From Pseudomonas sp. PDM14 (GTDB lineage: Bacteria; Pseudomonadota; Gammaproteobacteria; Pseudomonadales; Pseudomonadaceae): a stretch of 64,000 nucleotides of DNA. The stretch covers positions 124,001-188,000 of the forward strand of contig NZ_JACVAQ010000001.1 of assembly GCF_014851905.1 (NCBI RefSeq). Reading direction: 5' to 3'. Positions 18,552-28,154 of the stretch are shown in pieces. The translations under genes and the position numbers were made by a program. Every line of letters starts with the position of its first letter. Positions within the stretch are counted from its first letter, which is position 1. The notes under the pieces are model-generated. The model did no database searches. It saw only the letters and a program-made list of their open reading frames with translations, and was not told where the DNA came from.

Positions 18552-18687
18552 TGGACACGAAGAATCCGTTCGCTTATAAAAACCACCAACACGAAAAATA
18601 TATTCGCAGCAGTTAATTTTCTTCGCCAGCGAATAACCGATTCATTACTGAATATCTTCCTGCCGCCGCCCCCGCAGAGGACTCGAC

Positions 18688-19554
18688 ATGCAAGACGCCA
18701 AGAACCAGTACGTGATCAAGATCAGTTGCCCGGCCACCTCCGGCATCGTCGCCGCCGTCACGTCCTTCCTCGCCGAACGTGGTTGCTACATCAGCGAAAT
18801 GGCGCAGTTCGACGATGAAGTCAGCGGCACCTTCTTCATGCGCGCGGTGTTCCGCTTCAACGCCGGTTACGAAGATCAACTCGCCCAGGTGCAGGCCGGT
18901 TTTGCCGACGTGGCCACCGCCTTCCAGATGACCTGGGAGCTGTTCAGCGCCAGCACGCCGATGCGCGTACTGCTGATGGTAAGCAAATACGACCATTGCC
19001 TCTCCGACCTGCTGTACCGCTACCACAAGGGTGAGATGCACATGCAGATCACCGCCATCGTCTCCAACCACCTCGACTTGCGGCCGATGGCCGAGCGCGA
19101 AGGCATCCGCTTCATCTACCTGCCGGTGACCAAGGACACCAAGGCCCAGCAGGAAGCCGAGCTGATGAAGATCGTCGACGAAACCAAGACCGACCTGGTG
19201 GTGCTGGCGCGCTACATGCAGATTCTCTCCGACGACCTGTGCAAGCAGCTCTCCGGCCGCGCGATCAACATCCACCACTCCTTCCTCCCCGGCTTCAAGG
19301 GCGCCAAGCCCTACCACCAGGCCTACGAGCGCGGCGTGAAGCTGATCGGTGCCACCGCGCACTACGTCACCTCCGACCTCGACGAAGGCCCGATCATCGA
19401 GCAGGAAGTGCAGCGCGTGGACCACAACTACGCCCCAGAGGCGCTGGTCGCCGTGGGCCGTGACACGGAAACCGTGGCCCTGTCCAAGGCGGTGAAATAC
19501 CACCTGGAGCACCGCGTGTTCCTCAACCACGACAAGACGGTGATCTTCCGATGA
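18688..19554 (+). CDS. purU: Formyltetrahydrofolate deformylase
   Basis: A 288-residue enzyme that hydrolyses 10-formyl-THF to formate and THF. An N-terminal ACT domain (residues about 8-85) is followed by a formyltransferase domain with the catalytic [11 protein letters not shown] (about 192-202) and [16 protein letters not shown] (about 220-235), including the essential His and Asp. It is the first gene of purU-folD-mgdABCD, and its stop overlaps the folD start by four bases (ATGA). In this setting it disposes of the methyl carbon as formate and recycles THF, typical of non-methylotrophs that use methylamine only for nitrogen. Confidence 0.95.
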   Translation: MQDAKNQYVIKISCPATSGIVAAVTSFLAERGCYISEMAQFDDEVSGTFFMRAVFRFNAGYEDQLAQVQAGFADVATAFQMTWELFSASTPMRVLLMVSKYDHCLSDLLYRYHKGEMHMQITAIVSNHLDLRPMAEREGIRFIYLPVTKDTKAQQEAELMKIVDETKTDLVVLARYMQILSDDLCKQLSGRAINIHHSFLPGFKGAKPYHQAYERGVKLIGATAHYVTSDLDEGPIIEQEVQRVDHNYAPEALVAVGRDTETVALSKAVKYHLEHRVFLNHDKTVIFR

Positions 19555-20462
19555 GTGCCCAGCTGATCGACGGCAAGGCGGCCTCCGCCCAGGTGCTCGC
19601 CGAGGTCGCGGCCGATGTCGCGCTGCTCAAGGCCGAAGGCATCGAGCCGGCGCTGGCGGTGGTGCTGGTTGGCGATGACCCGGCCAGCCATGTCTACGTG
19701 CGCAACAAGGTGCTGCGCGCCGGCGAGGTCGGCATTCTTTCCCTGGAACATCGCCTGCCGGCCGACACCACCGCGGCAGCGGTGCTCGAGGTGATCACCG
19801 CGCTCAACGCCGATCCGGCGGTGCACGGCATCCTCGTGCAACTGCCGCTGCCGTCGCACATCGACGAAAACCTGGTGCTGCAGGCCATCGACCCGCGCAA
19901 GGACGTCGACGGTTTCCACAGCGAGAACGTCGGCGGCCTCAGCCAGGGCCGCGCGGTGCTCACGCCGTGCACCCCGGCCGGCTGCATGCGTCTGCTGCGC
20001 GACACCCTCGGCGACCTGCGCGGCAAGCACGCCGTGGTGATCGGCCGCTCGAACATCGTCGGCAAGCCGATGGCCGCCCTGCTGCTGGCCGCCGACTGCA
20101 CCGTCACCGTGCTGCACTCGCGCAGCAACAAACCGCAGAAGCTCAGCGGCCAGGCCGACATCGTGATCGCCGCCGTCGGCCGCCCGCGGATGATCGGCGC
20201 CGACTGGATCAAGCCCGGCGCGGTGGTAATCGACGTCGGCATCAACCGCATCGAGGAAGACGGGCGCAATCGTTTGGTCGGCGATGTCGACTTCGACGCC
20301 GTGCTGCCCATCGCCGCGGCCATCACCCCGGTGCCGGGTGGCGTCGGCCCGATGACCATCGCCCTGCTGATGCAGAACACCGTCACTGCCGCTCGCCAGC
20401 AGCAATCTGCAACGTCGGCCCTCGCGGCCGCTGAGGAGTCCGCATGCCCTTCGGTCTGCTGA
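19551..20462 (+). CDS. folD: Methylene-THF dehydrogenase / methenyl-THF cyclohydrolase
   Basis: A 303-residue bifunctional FolD that converts 5,10-methylene-THF to 10-formyl-THF with NADP. It shows the catalytic region [14 protein letters not shown] (Lys near residue 54), QLPLPSHID, the Rossmann segment [14 protein letters not shown], and [10 protein letters not shown]. The C-terminus runs into a short Ser/Ala-rich tail that overlaps the mgdA start by 19 bases. It is probably a second, dedicated copy beside a housekeeping folD elsewhere, linking methylene-THF from the MgdC, MgdD and HODM-delta domains to purU. Confidence 0.95.
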   Translation: MSAQLIDGKAASAQVLAEVAADVALLKAEGIEPALAVVLVGDDPASHVYVRNKVLRAGEVGILSLEHRLPADTTAAAVLEVITALNADPAVHGILVQLPLPSHIDENLVLQAIDPRKDVDGFHSENVGGLSQGRAVLTPCTPAGCMRLLRDTLGDLRGKHAVVIGRSNIVGKPMAALLLAADCTVTVLHSRSNKPQKLSGQADIVIAAVGRPRMIGADWIKPGAVVIDVGINRIEEDGRNRLVGDVDFDAVLPIAAAITPVPGGVGPMTIALLMQNTVTAARQQQSATSALAAAEESACPSVC

Positions 20463-21685
20463 AGTACGGCCTGTCCTCGGAGTACCCGGTCGAGGTCGAT
20501 CTGCCGGCGCCCAAGGAACTCAAGTCGGCCTATGACGTGGTCATCGTCGGTGCCGGCGGCCACGGCCTGGCCACCGCCTACTACCTCGCCAAGTACCACG
20601 GCGTGACCAACATCGCGGTGCTGGAGAAGTCCTACCTGGGCGCCGGCAACACCGCGCGCAACACCGCGGTGATCCGCTCCAACTACCTGACCAGCGAGGG
20701 CGTCCGCTTCTATGCCGAGTCGGTGAAGATGTTCAAGAACCTCTCCAACGAGTTCGACTTCAACATCATGTATTCCGAGCGCGGCCAACTGACCCTGGCG
20801 CACACCGACGCCACCGTGCGCGCGTTCCGCCAGCGCGCCGAAGTGAACAAGCACTTCGGCGGGCGCACCGAGATGATCGACCGCCAGCAGATCCGCGAGC
20901 TGGTGCCGACCCTCAACCTCGACCCCGGCCACCTGCCGGTGCTCGCCGGACTCTGGCACATCGATGGCGCCACCGCGCGCCACGATGCCGTGGCCTGGGG
21001 CTACGCCAAGCAGGCGGCCAAGCGCGGCGTGGAGATCCACCAGCTCACCGAGGTGCAGGATTTCGTCGTCGACAACGGCCGCGTCACCGCGGTGAAGACC
21101 AACCGCGGCACCGTGCAGTGCGGTTGCGTGGTGCAGGCCATCGCCGGGCACAGCTCGCTGCTGATGAACAAGCTGGGCATCCGCGCGCCGATCCACAGCT
21201 ACCCGCTGCAGGCGATGGTGACCCAGCCGTTCAAACCCTTCCTCGACCCGCTGGTGAGTTCGTCCGCCCTGCACTGCTACGTGCAGCAGACCGGCCGTGG
21301 CGAAGTGGTGATCGGCGGCGGTTCCGACCCCTACCCGCTGTACAACACGCGCTCGACCCTGGACCTCAAGGAAAGCCTGCTGGCCCACGCCATCGACATG
21401 TTCCCGTTCCTCGCCAACGCCAAGCTGATGCGCCAGTGGGCGGGGATCACCGACATGACCCCTGACTACAGCCCGATCATGGGTCGCTCGCCGCTGGCCA
21501 ACTACTACCTCGATGCCGGCTGGGGCACCTGGGGCTTCAAGGCCACGCCGATCTGCGGCTGGACCATGGCCGAGCTGGTCGCCAGCGGCGGCAAGACGCC
21601 CGAGCTGATCAAGCCCTTTGCCCTGGAGCGCTTCTCGACCTTCAAGCAGGTCAACGAGATGGGCGCCACGGCGGCCAGTCACTGA
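20444..21685 (+). CDS. mgdA: N-methylglutamate dehydrogenase subunit A (sarcosine oxidase beta-like)
   Basis: A 413-residue flavoprotein of the heterotetrameric sarcosine oxidase beta family. It carries the FAD motif [21 protein letters not shown] (about residues 33-53) and the ARHDAVAWG stretch (His180) that corresponds to the covalent-FMN His in SoxB. It oxidises the N-methyl group of its amino acid substrate. GAGGAG precedes ATG 20444. SoxB acting on sarcosine is the alternative; linkage to gmaS-mgs and to purU-folD, without glyA, favours N-methylglutamate dehydrogenase. Confidence 0.85.
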   Translation: MPFGLLKYGLSSEYPVEVDLPAPKELKSAYDVVIVGAGGHGLATAYYLAKYHGVTNIAVLEKSYLGAGNTARNTAVIRSNYLTSEGVRFYAESVKMFKNLSNEFDFNIMYSERGQLTLAHTDATVRAFRQRAEVNKHFGGRTEMIDRQQIRELVPTLNLDPGHLPVLAGLWHIDGATARHDAVAWGYAKQAAKRGVEIHQLTEVQDFVVDNGRVTAVKTNRGTVQCGCVVQAIAGHSSLLMNKLGIRAPIHSYPLQAMVTQPFKPFLDPLVSSSALHCYVQQTGRGEVVIGGGSDPYPLYNTRSTLDLKESLLAHAIDMFPFLANAKLMRQWAGITDMTPDYSPIMGRSPLANYYLDAGWGTWGFKATPICGWTMAELVASGGKTPELIKPFALERFSTFKQVNEMGATAASH

Positions 21686-21695
21686 GGATCATCCG

Positions 21696-22004
21696 ATGAA
21701 AGTCATGCCCTGCCCCCTGAACGGCCCGCGCAACATCAGCGAATTCACCTACGGCGGCGAGTTCAAGCCGATGCCCGACCCGACCACCTGCAGCGACGCC
21801 GAGTGGGCCGACTATGTGTTCAACAGCGAGAACCGCGCCGGCGTGGTTATCGAGTGGTGGATGCACAACGCCTCCAGCTACTGGTTCCTCGCCGAACGCC
21901 ATACCGTCAGCGACGAGATCCTGCGCACCTTCGACCCGCGCGAAGTGTTCACCCAGCGCGTCGACTTCGCCACCCCGGCCAAGCCCCAGGAGGTCGCCGT
22001 ATGA
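21696..22004 (+). CDS. mgdB: N-methylglutamate dehydrogenase subunit B (sarcosine oxidase delta-like)
   Basis: A 102-residue SoxD-like small subunit, recognised by PCPLNGPRNISEFTYGGE at the start and VIEWWMHNASSYWFLAERH in the middle. In sarcosine oxidase the delta chain holds zinc with three Cys and one His; here the second Cys of CPxCG is Asn, and the Cys after the His is Ser, so the zinc site looks lost. The gene lies between mgdA and mgdC, starts 10 bases after the mgdA stop and overlaps mgdC by four bases. ATG 21696 begins the conserved MKVMPCP. Confidence 0.85.
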   Translation: MKVMPCPLNGPRNISEFTYGGEFKPMPDPTTCSDAEWADYVFNSENRAGVVIEWWMHNASSYWFLAERHTVSDEILRTFDPREVFTQRVDFATPAKPQEVAV

Positions 22005-24922
22005 GCACCCTGACCCGCCTGCCGGCCCCTCTGGGCCTGCTGATCGATCGCAACCAGCCGCTGACCTTCGACTTCGACGGTACCGCCTACCAGGGCCTCG
22101 CCGGCGACAGCATCGCCAGCGCCCTGCTGGCCAACGGCCGCTGGCTGCTCTCGCGCTCGTTCAAGTACCACCGCCCACGCGGCCCGCTGACCATGGCAGG
22201 GCAGGACGCCAACACCCTGGTGCAACTGCCGCAAGAACCCAACGTGCTCGCCGACCTGCAGCCCCTGGCGGCCGGCATCGCCGTCGCCGGGCAGAACTAC
22301 GCCGGCAGCCTGGACCACGACCGTGACGCCCTGCTCGGCCACTTCTCCAAGTTCATGCCGGTGGGCTTCTACTACCGCTCGTTCTACAAGCCGCGTGGCG
22401 TGTGGAAGATCTGGGAGCCGCTGATCCGCAAGAAGGCCGGCCTCGGTGTGCTCGACCTGAAATTCCAGCCGCAGTACCACGACAAGGCCTTCCTCTTCGT
22501 CGACCTGGCCGTGGTCGGTGCCGGCCCCGCCGGCCTGGCTGCCGCGCTGGCCGCGGCCAACGCCGGTGCCAAGGTGCTACTGATCGAACAGCAGCCCTAC
22601 CTCGGCGGCTCGCTGGCCTGGGCCCGCTTCGATGCCGACGGCGTGCGTGCCACACAGACCCGCGACGAGCTGCTCGCCGCCGTCGAGCAGCACGCCAACA
22701 TCCGCATCCTCAAGGACGCCACCTGCAACGCCTGGTTCACCGAGCACTTCCTGCCGGTTATCCAGGGCAACCGCCTGTACAAGGTGCGGGCGCGGCAGTG
22801 CATCGTCGCCGCCGGTGCCTTCGACCAGCCGGTGGTGTTCCGCAACAACGACCTGCCCGGCGTGGTGCTGACCAGCGCCGCCCAGCGCCTGATCAAGCTC
22901 TACGCGGTGAAGCCCGGCAAGCGCGCCGTGCTGCTGACCGGCAACGACGACGGCTATCTCGCCGCCCTCGACCTGCACGAAGCCGGCGTTGAAGTCGCCG
23001 CCCTGGTCGACATGCGCGCCCAGCCGGCCGACGGCAGCCTGGTCACCGCCCTGCAAACGCGCGGCATCACCTGCCATGCCGGCAGCACCGTGTACGAGGC
23101 GCTGGCCGACAAGGGCAACCGCCACCTCAGCGGCGTCGACGTGCGCCGCATCGTCGCCGAGGGCGAAGTGGCCGCGGACAGCGTGCGCATCGACTGCGAC
23201 CTGCTGTGCATGTCCTCCGGCTACATGCCGACCTACCAGCTGCTCTGCCAGGCCGGCGGCAAGCTGGCCTACGACGATCAGGCCGCCGCGTTCACCCTCA
23301 GCGGCCTGCCCGCCGGGCTGCAGGTCGCCGGTTCGGCCAACGGCCGCCACGACCTCGACAACGTCCTGCGCGACGGTGCCCGTAGCGCCGCCATCGCGCT
23401 CCAGGCGCTCGGCCTGCAAGCACCGGTCGGCGACGACAGCTTCAGCAGCGAAGCCTCGGTCAACTTCCCCTGGCCGATCTTCCCCCATCCGCAGGGCAAG
23501 GATTTCGTCGACTTCGATGAAGACCTGCAGGTGCGCGACATCATCAACGCCACCCGTCACGGCTACCGCGACGTGCAGCTGGTCAAGCGCTTCTCCACCG
23601 TCGGCATGGGCCCCTCGCAGGGTCGTCACTCCGCGCTGCCAACCGCGCGTCTGGTGGCCAAGGCCACCCAGCGCAGCGTCAGCGAAACCGGCGTGACCAC
23701 TGCCCGCCCGCCCTTCGTTGCGGAGAAGCTGGCACACGTCGCCGGCCGCGGTTTCGACCCGTACCGGCAGACCGCTATGCATCGCCGCCACCTCGAACTC
23801 GGCGCCAAGATGATGCCCGCCGGGGTCTGGCAGCGCCCGGCCTACTACGGCAAGGCCGAGGACCGTGACGCCTGCATGCAGGCCGAGGCGCGCCATGTGC
23901 GCGAGAAGGTCGGCCTGATCGACGTGTCCACCCTCGGCGGCCTCGACGTGCGCGGCCCGGATGCCGCCGAGCTGCTCAACCGCCTCTACACCTTCGCCTT
24001 CGCCAAGCAGCCGGTGGGCCGTTCGCGCTACGCGCTGATGACCAACGAGCACGGCGTGGTGATCGACGATGGCGTGTGCGCGCGCTTCGCCGACAACCAC
24101 TTCTACGTCACCGCCACCACCAGCGGCGTCGACCGCATCTACCAGCAGATGCTCAAGTGGAACGCGCAGTGGCGCCTGGACGTGGACATCACCAACGTCA
24201 CCGCCGCGCTGGCCGCCGTCAACCTGGCCGGACCGGATGCACGCCAGGTGCTGCAGACCCTGTGCAGCGATGTCGACCTGTCCGCCGAGGGCTTCCCCTA
24301 CCTCGGCGTGCGCCTGGGCAGCATCACCCTGGCCAGCGACCTGAGCATTCCGGTACGCCTGCTGCGCGTCGGCTTCGTCGGCGAACTGGGCTACGAACTG
24401 CACGTACCGGCGCGTTACGGCGAGGCGCTGTGGGACGCCCTGATGGCAGCCGGCAAGGCCTTCGACATCCGTCCCTTCGGCGTCGAGACCCAGCGCCTGC
24501 TGCGCCTGGAAAAGGGCCATGTGATCATCAGCCAGGACACCGACGGCATGACCCACCCGGCGGAGATCGACATGGGCTGGGCCATCGCCCGCAGCAAGCC
24601 GTTCTTCGTCGGCAAGCGCTCGGTGGAAATTCTCGAGGCACAGCCGATCACCCGCAAGCTGGTCGGCTTCAGCCTGCCCAAGGGCAGCAGCCAGCCGCTG
24701 GAGGGCCACCTGGTGCTCAAGGGCGACGACATCAGCGGCAACGTCACGTCCTGCGAGTACTCGCAGAGCCTCGGCCAGATCATCGGCCTGGCCTACTGCG
24801 CGGCCGACCAGGCCACGCCCGGCCAGCGCATCCCGATCCGCGTCGAAGGCGGCGAGATGGTGCAGGCCACGGTGGTGAAACTGCCGTTCTACGACCCGGA
24901 CAACCAGCGCCAGGAGCTGTGA
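22001..24922 (+). CDS. mgdC: N-methylglutamate dehydrogenase subunit C (sarcosine oxidase alpha-like)
   Basis: A 973-residue three-part protein. The N-terminal ferredoxin-like domain lacks cluster Cys (residues about 15-90), a NAD/FAD-type Rossmann domain carries VVGAGPAGLAAALAAANAG (about 170-190), and a GcvT-like THF-binding domain (from about 590) begins RRHLELGAKMMPAG. In this family it supplies the second active site, where the released formaldehyde equivalent is captured as 5,10-methylene-THF. The start at 22001 overlaps mgdB by ATGA. Length matches SoxA/MgdC (about 960-1005). No frameshift is seen. Confidence 0.88.
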   Translation: MSTLTRLPAPLGLLIDRNQPLTFDFDGTAYQGLAGDSIASALLANGRWLLSRSFKYHRPRGPLTMAGQDANTLVQLPQEPNVLADLQPLAAGIAVAGQNYAGSLDHDRDALLGHFSKFMPVGFYYRSFYKPRGVWKIWEPLIRKKAGLGVLDLKFQPQYHDKAFLFVDLAVVGAGPAGLAAALAAANAGAKVLLIEQQPYLGGSLAWARFDADGVRATQTRDELLAAVEQHANIRILKDATCNAWFTEHFLPVIQGNRLYKVRARQCIVAAGAFDQPVVFRNNDLPGVVLTSAAQRLIKLYAVKPGKRAVLLTGNDDGYLAALDLHEAGVEVAALVDMRAQPADGSLVTALQTRGITCHAGSTVYEALADKGNRHLSGVDVRRIVAEGEVAADSVRIDCDLLCMSSGYMPTYQLLCQAGGKLAYDDQAAAFTLSGLPAGLQVAGSANGRHDLDNVLRDGARSAAIALQALGLQAPVGDDSFSSEASVNFPWPIFPHPQGKDFVDFDEDLQVRDIINATRHGYRDVQLVKRFSTVGMGPSQGRHSALPTARLVAKATQRSVSETGVTTARPPFVAEKLAHVAGRGFDPYRQTAMHRRHLELGAKMMPAGVWQRPAYYGKAEDRDACMQAEARHVREKVGLIDVSTLGGLDVRGPDAAELLNRLYTFAFAKQPVGRSRYALMTNEHGVVIDDGVCARFADNHFYVTATTSGVDRIYQQMLKWNAQWRLDVDITNVTAALAAVNLAGPDARQVLQTLCSDVDLSAEGFPYLGVRLGSITLASDLSIPVRLLRVGFVGELGYELHVPARYGEALWDALMAAGKAFDIRPFGVETQRLLRLEKGHVIISQDTDGMTHPAEIDMGWAIARSKPFFVGKRSVEILEAQPITRKLVGFSLPKGSSQPLEGHLVLKGDDISGNVTSCEYSQSLGQIIGLAYCAADQATPGQRIPIRVEGGEMVQATVVKLPFYDPDNQRQEL

Positions 24923-24924
24923 CG

Positions 24925-25596
24925 ATGAATATCCAAGCCGAACACTTCAGTGAACGCAGCCCCATCCACACCCTGCACGGCGCGGCCCAGCTGGGCCGCA
25001 TCGGCAACAGCTGCGTGGTCAACGCCTACACCGACGACGAAGCAGCCGCCGCTGCGCGCTGCGGCCTGCTCGACCTGAGCAACCTGCCGCGCGTGGGCTT
25101 TCGTGGCACGGCCGCCGCCAGCTACCTCGGCCTGCGCGGCTACGTGCTGCCGGAGGCGCCCAACCAAGCGCAGGCCCAGGTCGATGGCGGCGCGGTGCTG
25201 CGCCTGTCGCAGACCGAGTACCTGCTGCTCGGCAGCCTGCTCGACGCCGGCGCGCGCATCGCCGAGGAAGAACGCAGCTGGCACCTCGACGGCGCCAACT
25301 ACCTGCTGCCGCGCCAGGACAGCCACGCCTGGCTACTGCTGACCGGCGAGCACTGCGCCGAGGTGATGGCCAAGCTGTGCGGCGTCGACCTGCGCAGCCA
25401 GGCCTTCCCGGTCGGCGCCGTGGCGCAGACCTCGGCCGCGCGCATCAACGTCATCGTCGCCAACCTGCCGCAAGGCGAGCTGCCGTGCTTGCACATCCTC
25501 TGCGACCGCGCCTCCGCCCACTACTTCTGGGGCGCGCTGCTGGATGCCATGCAGGAGTTCGGCGGGCAGCCGGTGGGAATCGACGCGCTGCCGTGA
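24925..25596 (+). CDS. mgdD: N-methylglutamate dehydrogenase subunit D (sarcosine oxidase gamma-like)
   Basis: A 223-residue SoxG-like subunit with weak GcvT-like similarity (CGLLDLSNLPRVGFRG near residue 46; LLLTGEHCAEVMAKLCGVDL near 137). It is structural in the sarcosine oxidase tetramer. It starts two bases after the mgdC stop and closes purU-folD-mgdABCD. ATG 24925 has CAGGAG upstream. An IclR regulator follows 77 bases later. Confidence 0.85.
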   Translation: MNIQAEHFSERSPIHTLHGAAQLGRIGNSCVVNAYTDDEAAAAARCGLLDLSNLPRVGFRGTAAASYLGLRGYVLPEAPNQAQAQVDGGAVLRLSQTEYLLLGSLLDAGARIAEEERSWHLDGANYLLPRQDSHAWLLLTGEHCAEVMAKLCGVDLRSQAFPVGAVAQTSAARINVIVANLPQGELPCLHILCDRASAHYFWGALLDAMQEFGGQPVGIDALP

Positions 25597-25673
25597 GCTT
25601 GCGGCTGAATGTTTCTGACCCGGCGCGGGCGACCGCGCACAGAGTGAGCGAAACAAACACCCCGGAGAACCAC

Positions 25674-26465
25674 ATGGGTGCCTACGAAGAAGAACCGGAT
25701 CGCGACACCGACTACCGCGTACCCGCCCTGCAGCGCGGGCTGAACATCGTGCAGATGTTCAACGCCAGCGAGCGCACGCTGAGCACCAACGAGATTGCCG
25801 ACCGTCTCGGCGTCAGCGTCTCGGCGATCTACCGCATCGTCTTCACGCTCACCGAGATGGGCTACCTGCGCAAGCTCGGCAAGAACAGCTACGAACTCGG
25901 CCCGCAGGTGCTCTGCGACGGCTATTCGTACCTGGCCAGCCGCGACCTGGTGGACATCGCGATGCCGCACCTCAACGCGCTGCGCGACCGCACTTCGCTG
26001 TCCTGCCACCTGTCGATCCGCGAGCAGACCGACAGCCTGTACATCTACCGCGCCTTCGCCGCCCAGCGCCTCTCGGTGAACATCCCCATCGGCACGCGCA
26101 TTCCCTGTCACTGCACCGCGATGGGCCGCATGCTGCTCAGCGGCCTGTCGCCCACGCAGCTGGATGCGCTGTACCAGCACGTGCGCCTGGACGACTACCC
26201 GCCACCGGCGCCGAAGACCCTGCCGGAACTGCACCAGCTGCTCGACCGTGACCGTGAGCGCGGCTGGGTGCTGCACCGCTCCGACTACTCCACCGCCATC
26301 GCCTGCGCGGTGTACAACCACCGCGGCGAAGTGGCCGCAGCGATCAACCTGTCCGGCCCGGAAGCGGTGATGGACAGCCCCGTGGCGCGCGAACACTACC
26401 GCGCCAGCCTGGACCTCTGTGCCCAGGCGATCTCCCGCGAACTGGGCGCGCGACTGCCCGCCTGA
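25674..26465 (+). CDS. IclR-family regulator downstream of mgdABCD
   Basis: A 263-residue IclR protein with an N-terminal winged helix (LQRGLNIVQMFNASERTLST through SVSAIYRIVFTLTEMGYLRK) and an effector domain with IPCHCTAMGRMLLSGL and the C-terminal RSDYSTAIACAVYN. It is co-oriented and 77 bases after mgdD, so it may be co-transcribed and control the mgd operon in response to a pathway intermediate. It is unlike the IclR at 16139 in sequence detail. GGAG lies 8 bases before ATG 25674. Confidence 0.9.
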   Translation: MGAYEEEPDRDTDYRVPALQRGLNIVQMFNASERTLSTNEIADRLGVSVSAIYRIVFTLTEMGYLRKLGKNSYELGPQVLCDGYSYLASRDLVDIAMPHLNALRDRTSLSCHLSIREQTDSLYIYRAFAAQRLSVNIPIGTRIPCHCTAMGRMLLSGLSPTQLDALYQHVRLDDYPPPAPKTLPELHQLLDRDRERGWVLHRSDYSTAIACAVYNHRGEVAAAINLSGPEAVMDSPVAREHYRASLDLCAQAISRELGARLPA

Positions 26466-26640
26466 GCCGCGCCAACGCTGGCACTGCGCCACCCGTGCGG
26501 CGACCGGTCACGCCGGCGTGGCCGCACGGGCGCCTATACTGCCCGCCTCTGCCCACCGGTCGGCGCGCATCGGGCAAGGAAGCCGACCGGACCGGGCAGT
26601 CCCCCCGCCCGCTCGCCGGCACCTGCGAGAACAGGCGCGC

Positions 26641-27567
26641 TCAGCGCCCGTGACGGTCGATGACCGGCGCATGCTGCGCCGTCAGCTCGGCCACCCACTC
26701 GATGAACACCCGCAGCTTGAGGCTGATGTGCCGGTTCGGCGCAAACGCCACGTACATCGGCATCGACTCCAGGCGCCAGTCCTCGAACAGCGGCAGCAGC
26801 TCGCCCTGCGCCACGTGCTCCCGGGCCATGTAGGCCGGCAGCCAGAGAATGCCCATGCCGGCGAGACCGGCGGCGAGGTAGGCATTGCCGTCGTCGACCG
26901 CCACCACGTAGCGCCCATTGATCTGCAGGCTTTCATCGCCACGTCGCATGGCGTAGGGCAACGCCTTGCCGGTACGCGCCCAGAGGAAGCCGACGACGCG
27001 GTGCACCGAGTCCTCCAGCTCGCGCGGGTGCGCTGGCGCGCCCAAACGGGCGAGGTAGCTGGGCGCCGCATAGACGCCCAGCTGCAGGTCACCGATGCGC
27101 CGCGCCATCAGCGACTGGTCCGTCAGCTCGCCGCCGCGCACCACGCAATCGACCTTCTCGCCGATCAGGTCGACGATGCGGTCGCTGACGCCCAGGTCGA
27201 GCTGGATGTCCGGGTAGCGCGCATGGAAATCCGGTAGCGCCGGCACCAGGATCATCCGCGCGAACGGGCTGGGCACATCCACGCGCAGGCGCCCGCGGGG
27301 CTGCGCCGAAGCGCCGGAGAGGCTGGTCTCGGCATCGTCGAGGTCATCCAGCAGGCGCACCACGCGCTCGTAGTACACCGCCCCGTCGGCAGTCAGGTTG
27401 ACCTTGCGCGTGGTGCGGTTGAGCAGCTTCACCCGCAGGCGCGCCTCCAGCTGCTGGACCAGCTGGGTGACGCTGGTCTTGCTCATGTGCAGCGTCTCGG
27501 CGGCCTTGGTGAAGCTGCCCGCCTCCACCACCCGCGCGAACGCCTGCATCGCATCGAAACGGTCCAT
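26641..27567 (-). CDS. LysR-family transcriptional regulator (CrgA/DmlR type)
   Basis: A 308-residue LysR regulator with a typical N-terminal HTH (MQAFARVVEAGSFTKAAETL, MSKTSVTQLVQQLEARLRVK) and a two-lobed substrate-binding domain. Its style (MDRFDAMQAF start, short effector domain ending in a basic tail) matches the CrgA/DmlR subgroup. It diverges from the RidA-like gene at 27712, its likely target. The 175-base gap on the mgd side has no feature I can name. Confidence 0.92.
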   Translation of the reverse strand: MDRFDAMQAFARVVEAGSFTKAAETLHMSKTSVTQLVQQLEARLRVKLLNRTTRKVNLTADGAVYYERVVRLLDDLDDAETSLSGASAQPRGRLRVDVPSPFARMILVPALPDFHARYPDIQLDLGVSDRIVDLIGEKVDCVVRGGELTDQSLMARRIGDLQLGVYAAPSYLARLGAPAHPRELEDSVHRVVGFLWARTGKALPYAMRRGDESLQINGRYVVAVDDGNAYLAAGLAGMGILWLPAYMAREHVAQGELLPLFEDWRLESMPMYVAFAPNRHISLKLRVFIEWVAELTAQHAPVIDRHGR

Positions 27568-27711
27568 GGCAGCCTCAATACCCGTTGGATTGTTTGGATT
27601 TCACAAACAGTGATGAACACGGTTGCGCGTTTATCCGCCGGGCACAAGCCGCTAGAGTTCTCTCCATCGTCAACTTCGGGTCGTCCACGACCCACCGATG
27701 GAGATACCCCC

Positions 27712-28113
27712 ATGACTCAGCGCGACGTTGTTTTCCCCGCAGGCCGCCAGGCGCTCTACGAGCGCAACCGCTACTCGCCGGCAATCCGTTCCAATGGCTT
27801 TCTGTTCGTCTCGGGCCAGGTCGGCAGCAAAGCCGACGGCTCGCCCGAGGCCGACCTGGAAACCCAGGTGCGCACCGCCTTCAACAACCTCAACGCGATC
27901 CTCGCCGCTGCCGGCAGCTCGTTCGACGACGTGGTCGACGTCACCGTGTTCATCGTCGACCCGCAGTCGACGTTCGAGAGGATCTGGAGTGTTGTCGTGT
28001 CGGAGTTCTGGGGCAGCGCGCCGCACCCGACCGTGACCGCGGTCGGCGTGACCTGGCTGTACGGCTTCGACTTCGAGATCAAGGTGATCGCCAAGCTGCC
28101 GGACGCCACCTGA
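27712..28113 (+). CDS. RidA-family imine/enamine deaminase-like protein
   Basis: A 133-residue YjgF/RidA-family protein (SNGFLFVSGQVG; FNNLNAILAAAGSSFDDVV; APHPTVTAVGV). Canonical RidA hydrolyses reactive imines such as 2-aminoacrylate using a conserved C-terminal Arg. Here the position before the Thr-rich APHPT segment lacks the usual Arg of the RPARxxV motif, so this may be one of the RidA subfamilies of different function. GGAGA precedes ATG 27712. It diverges from a LysR regulator. Confidence 0.85.
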   Translation: MTQRDVVFPAGRQALYERNRYSPAIRSNGFLFVSGQVGSKADGSPEADLETQVRTAFNNLNAILAAAGSSFDDVVDVTVFIVDPQSTFERIWSVVVSEFWGSAPHPTVTAVGVTWLYGFDFEIKVIAKLPDAT

Positions 28114-28154
28114 CGCGGCTGGCGCGCCCCCTGCGATAGCGGGCGCGCCAACGG

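Noticed and set aside
20444..25596. Classical sarcosine oxidase soxBDAG
   Set aside because: Possible by homology, but linkage to gmaS-mgsABC, HODM and purU-folD, absence of glyA, and the altered zinc ligands in the delta-like subunit favour N-methylglutamate dehydrogenase. It remains the main alternative.
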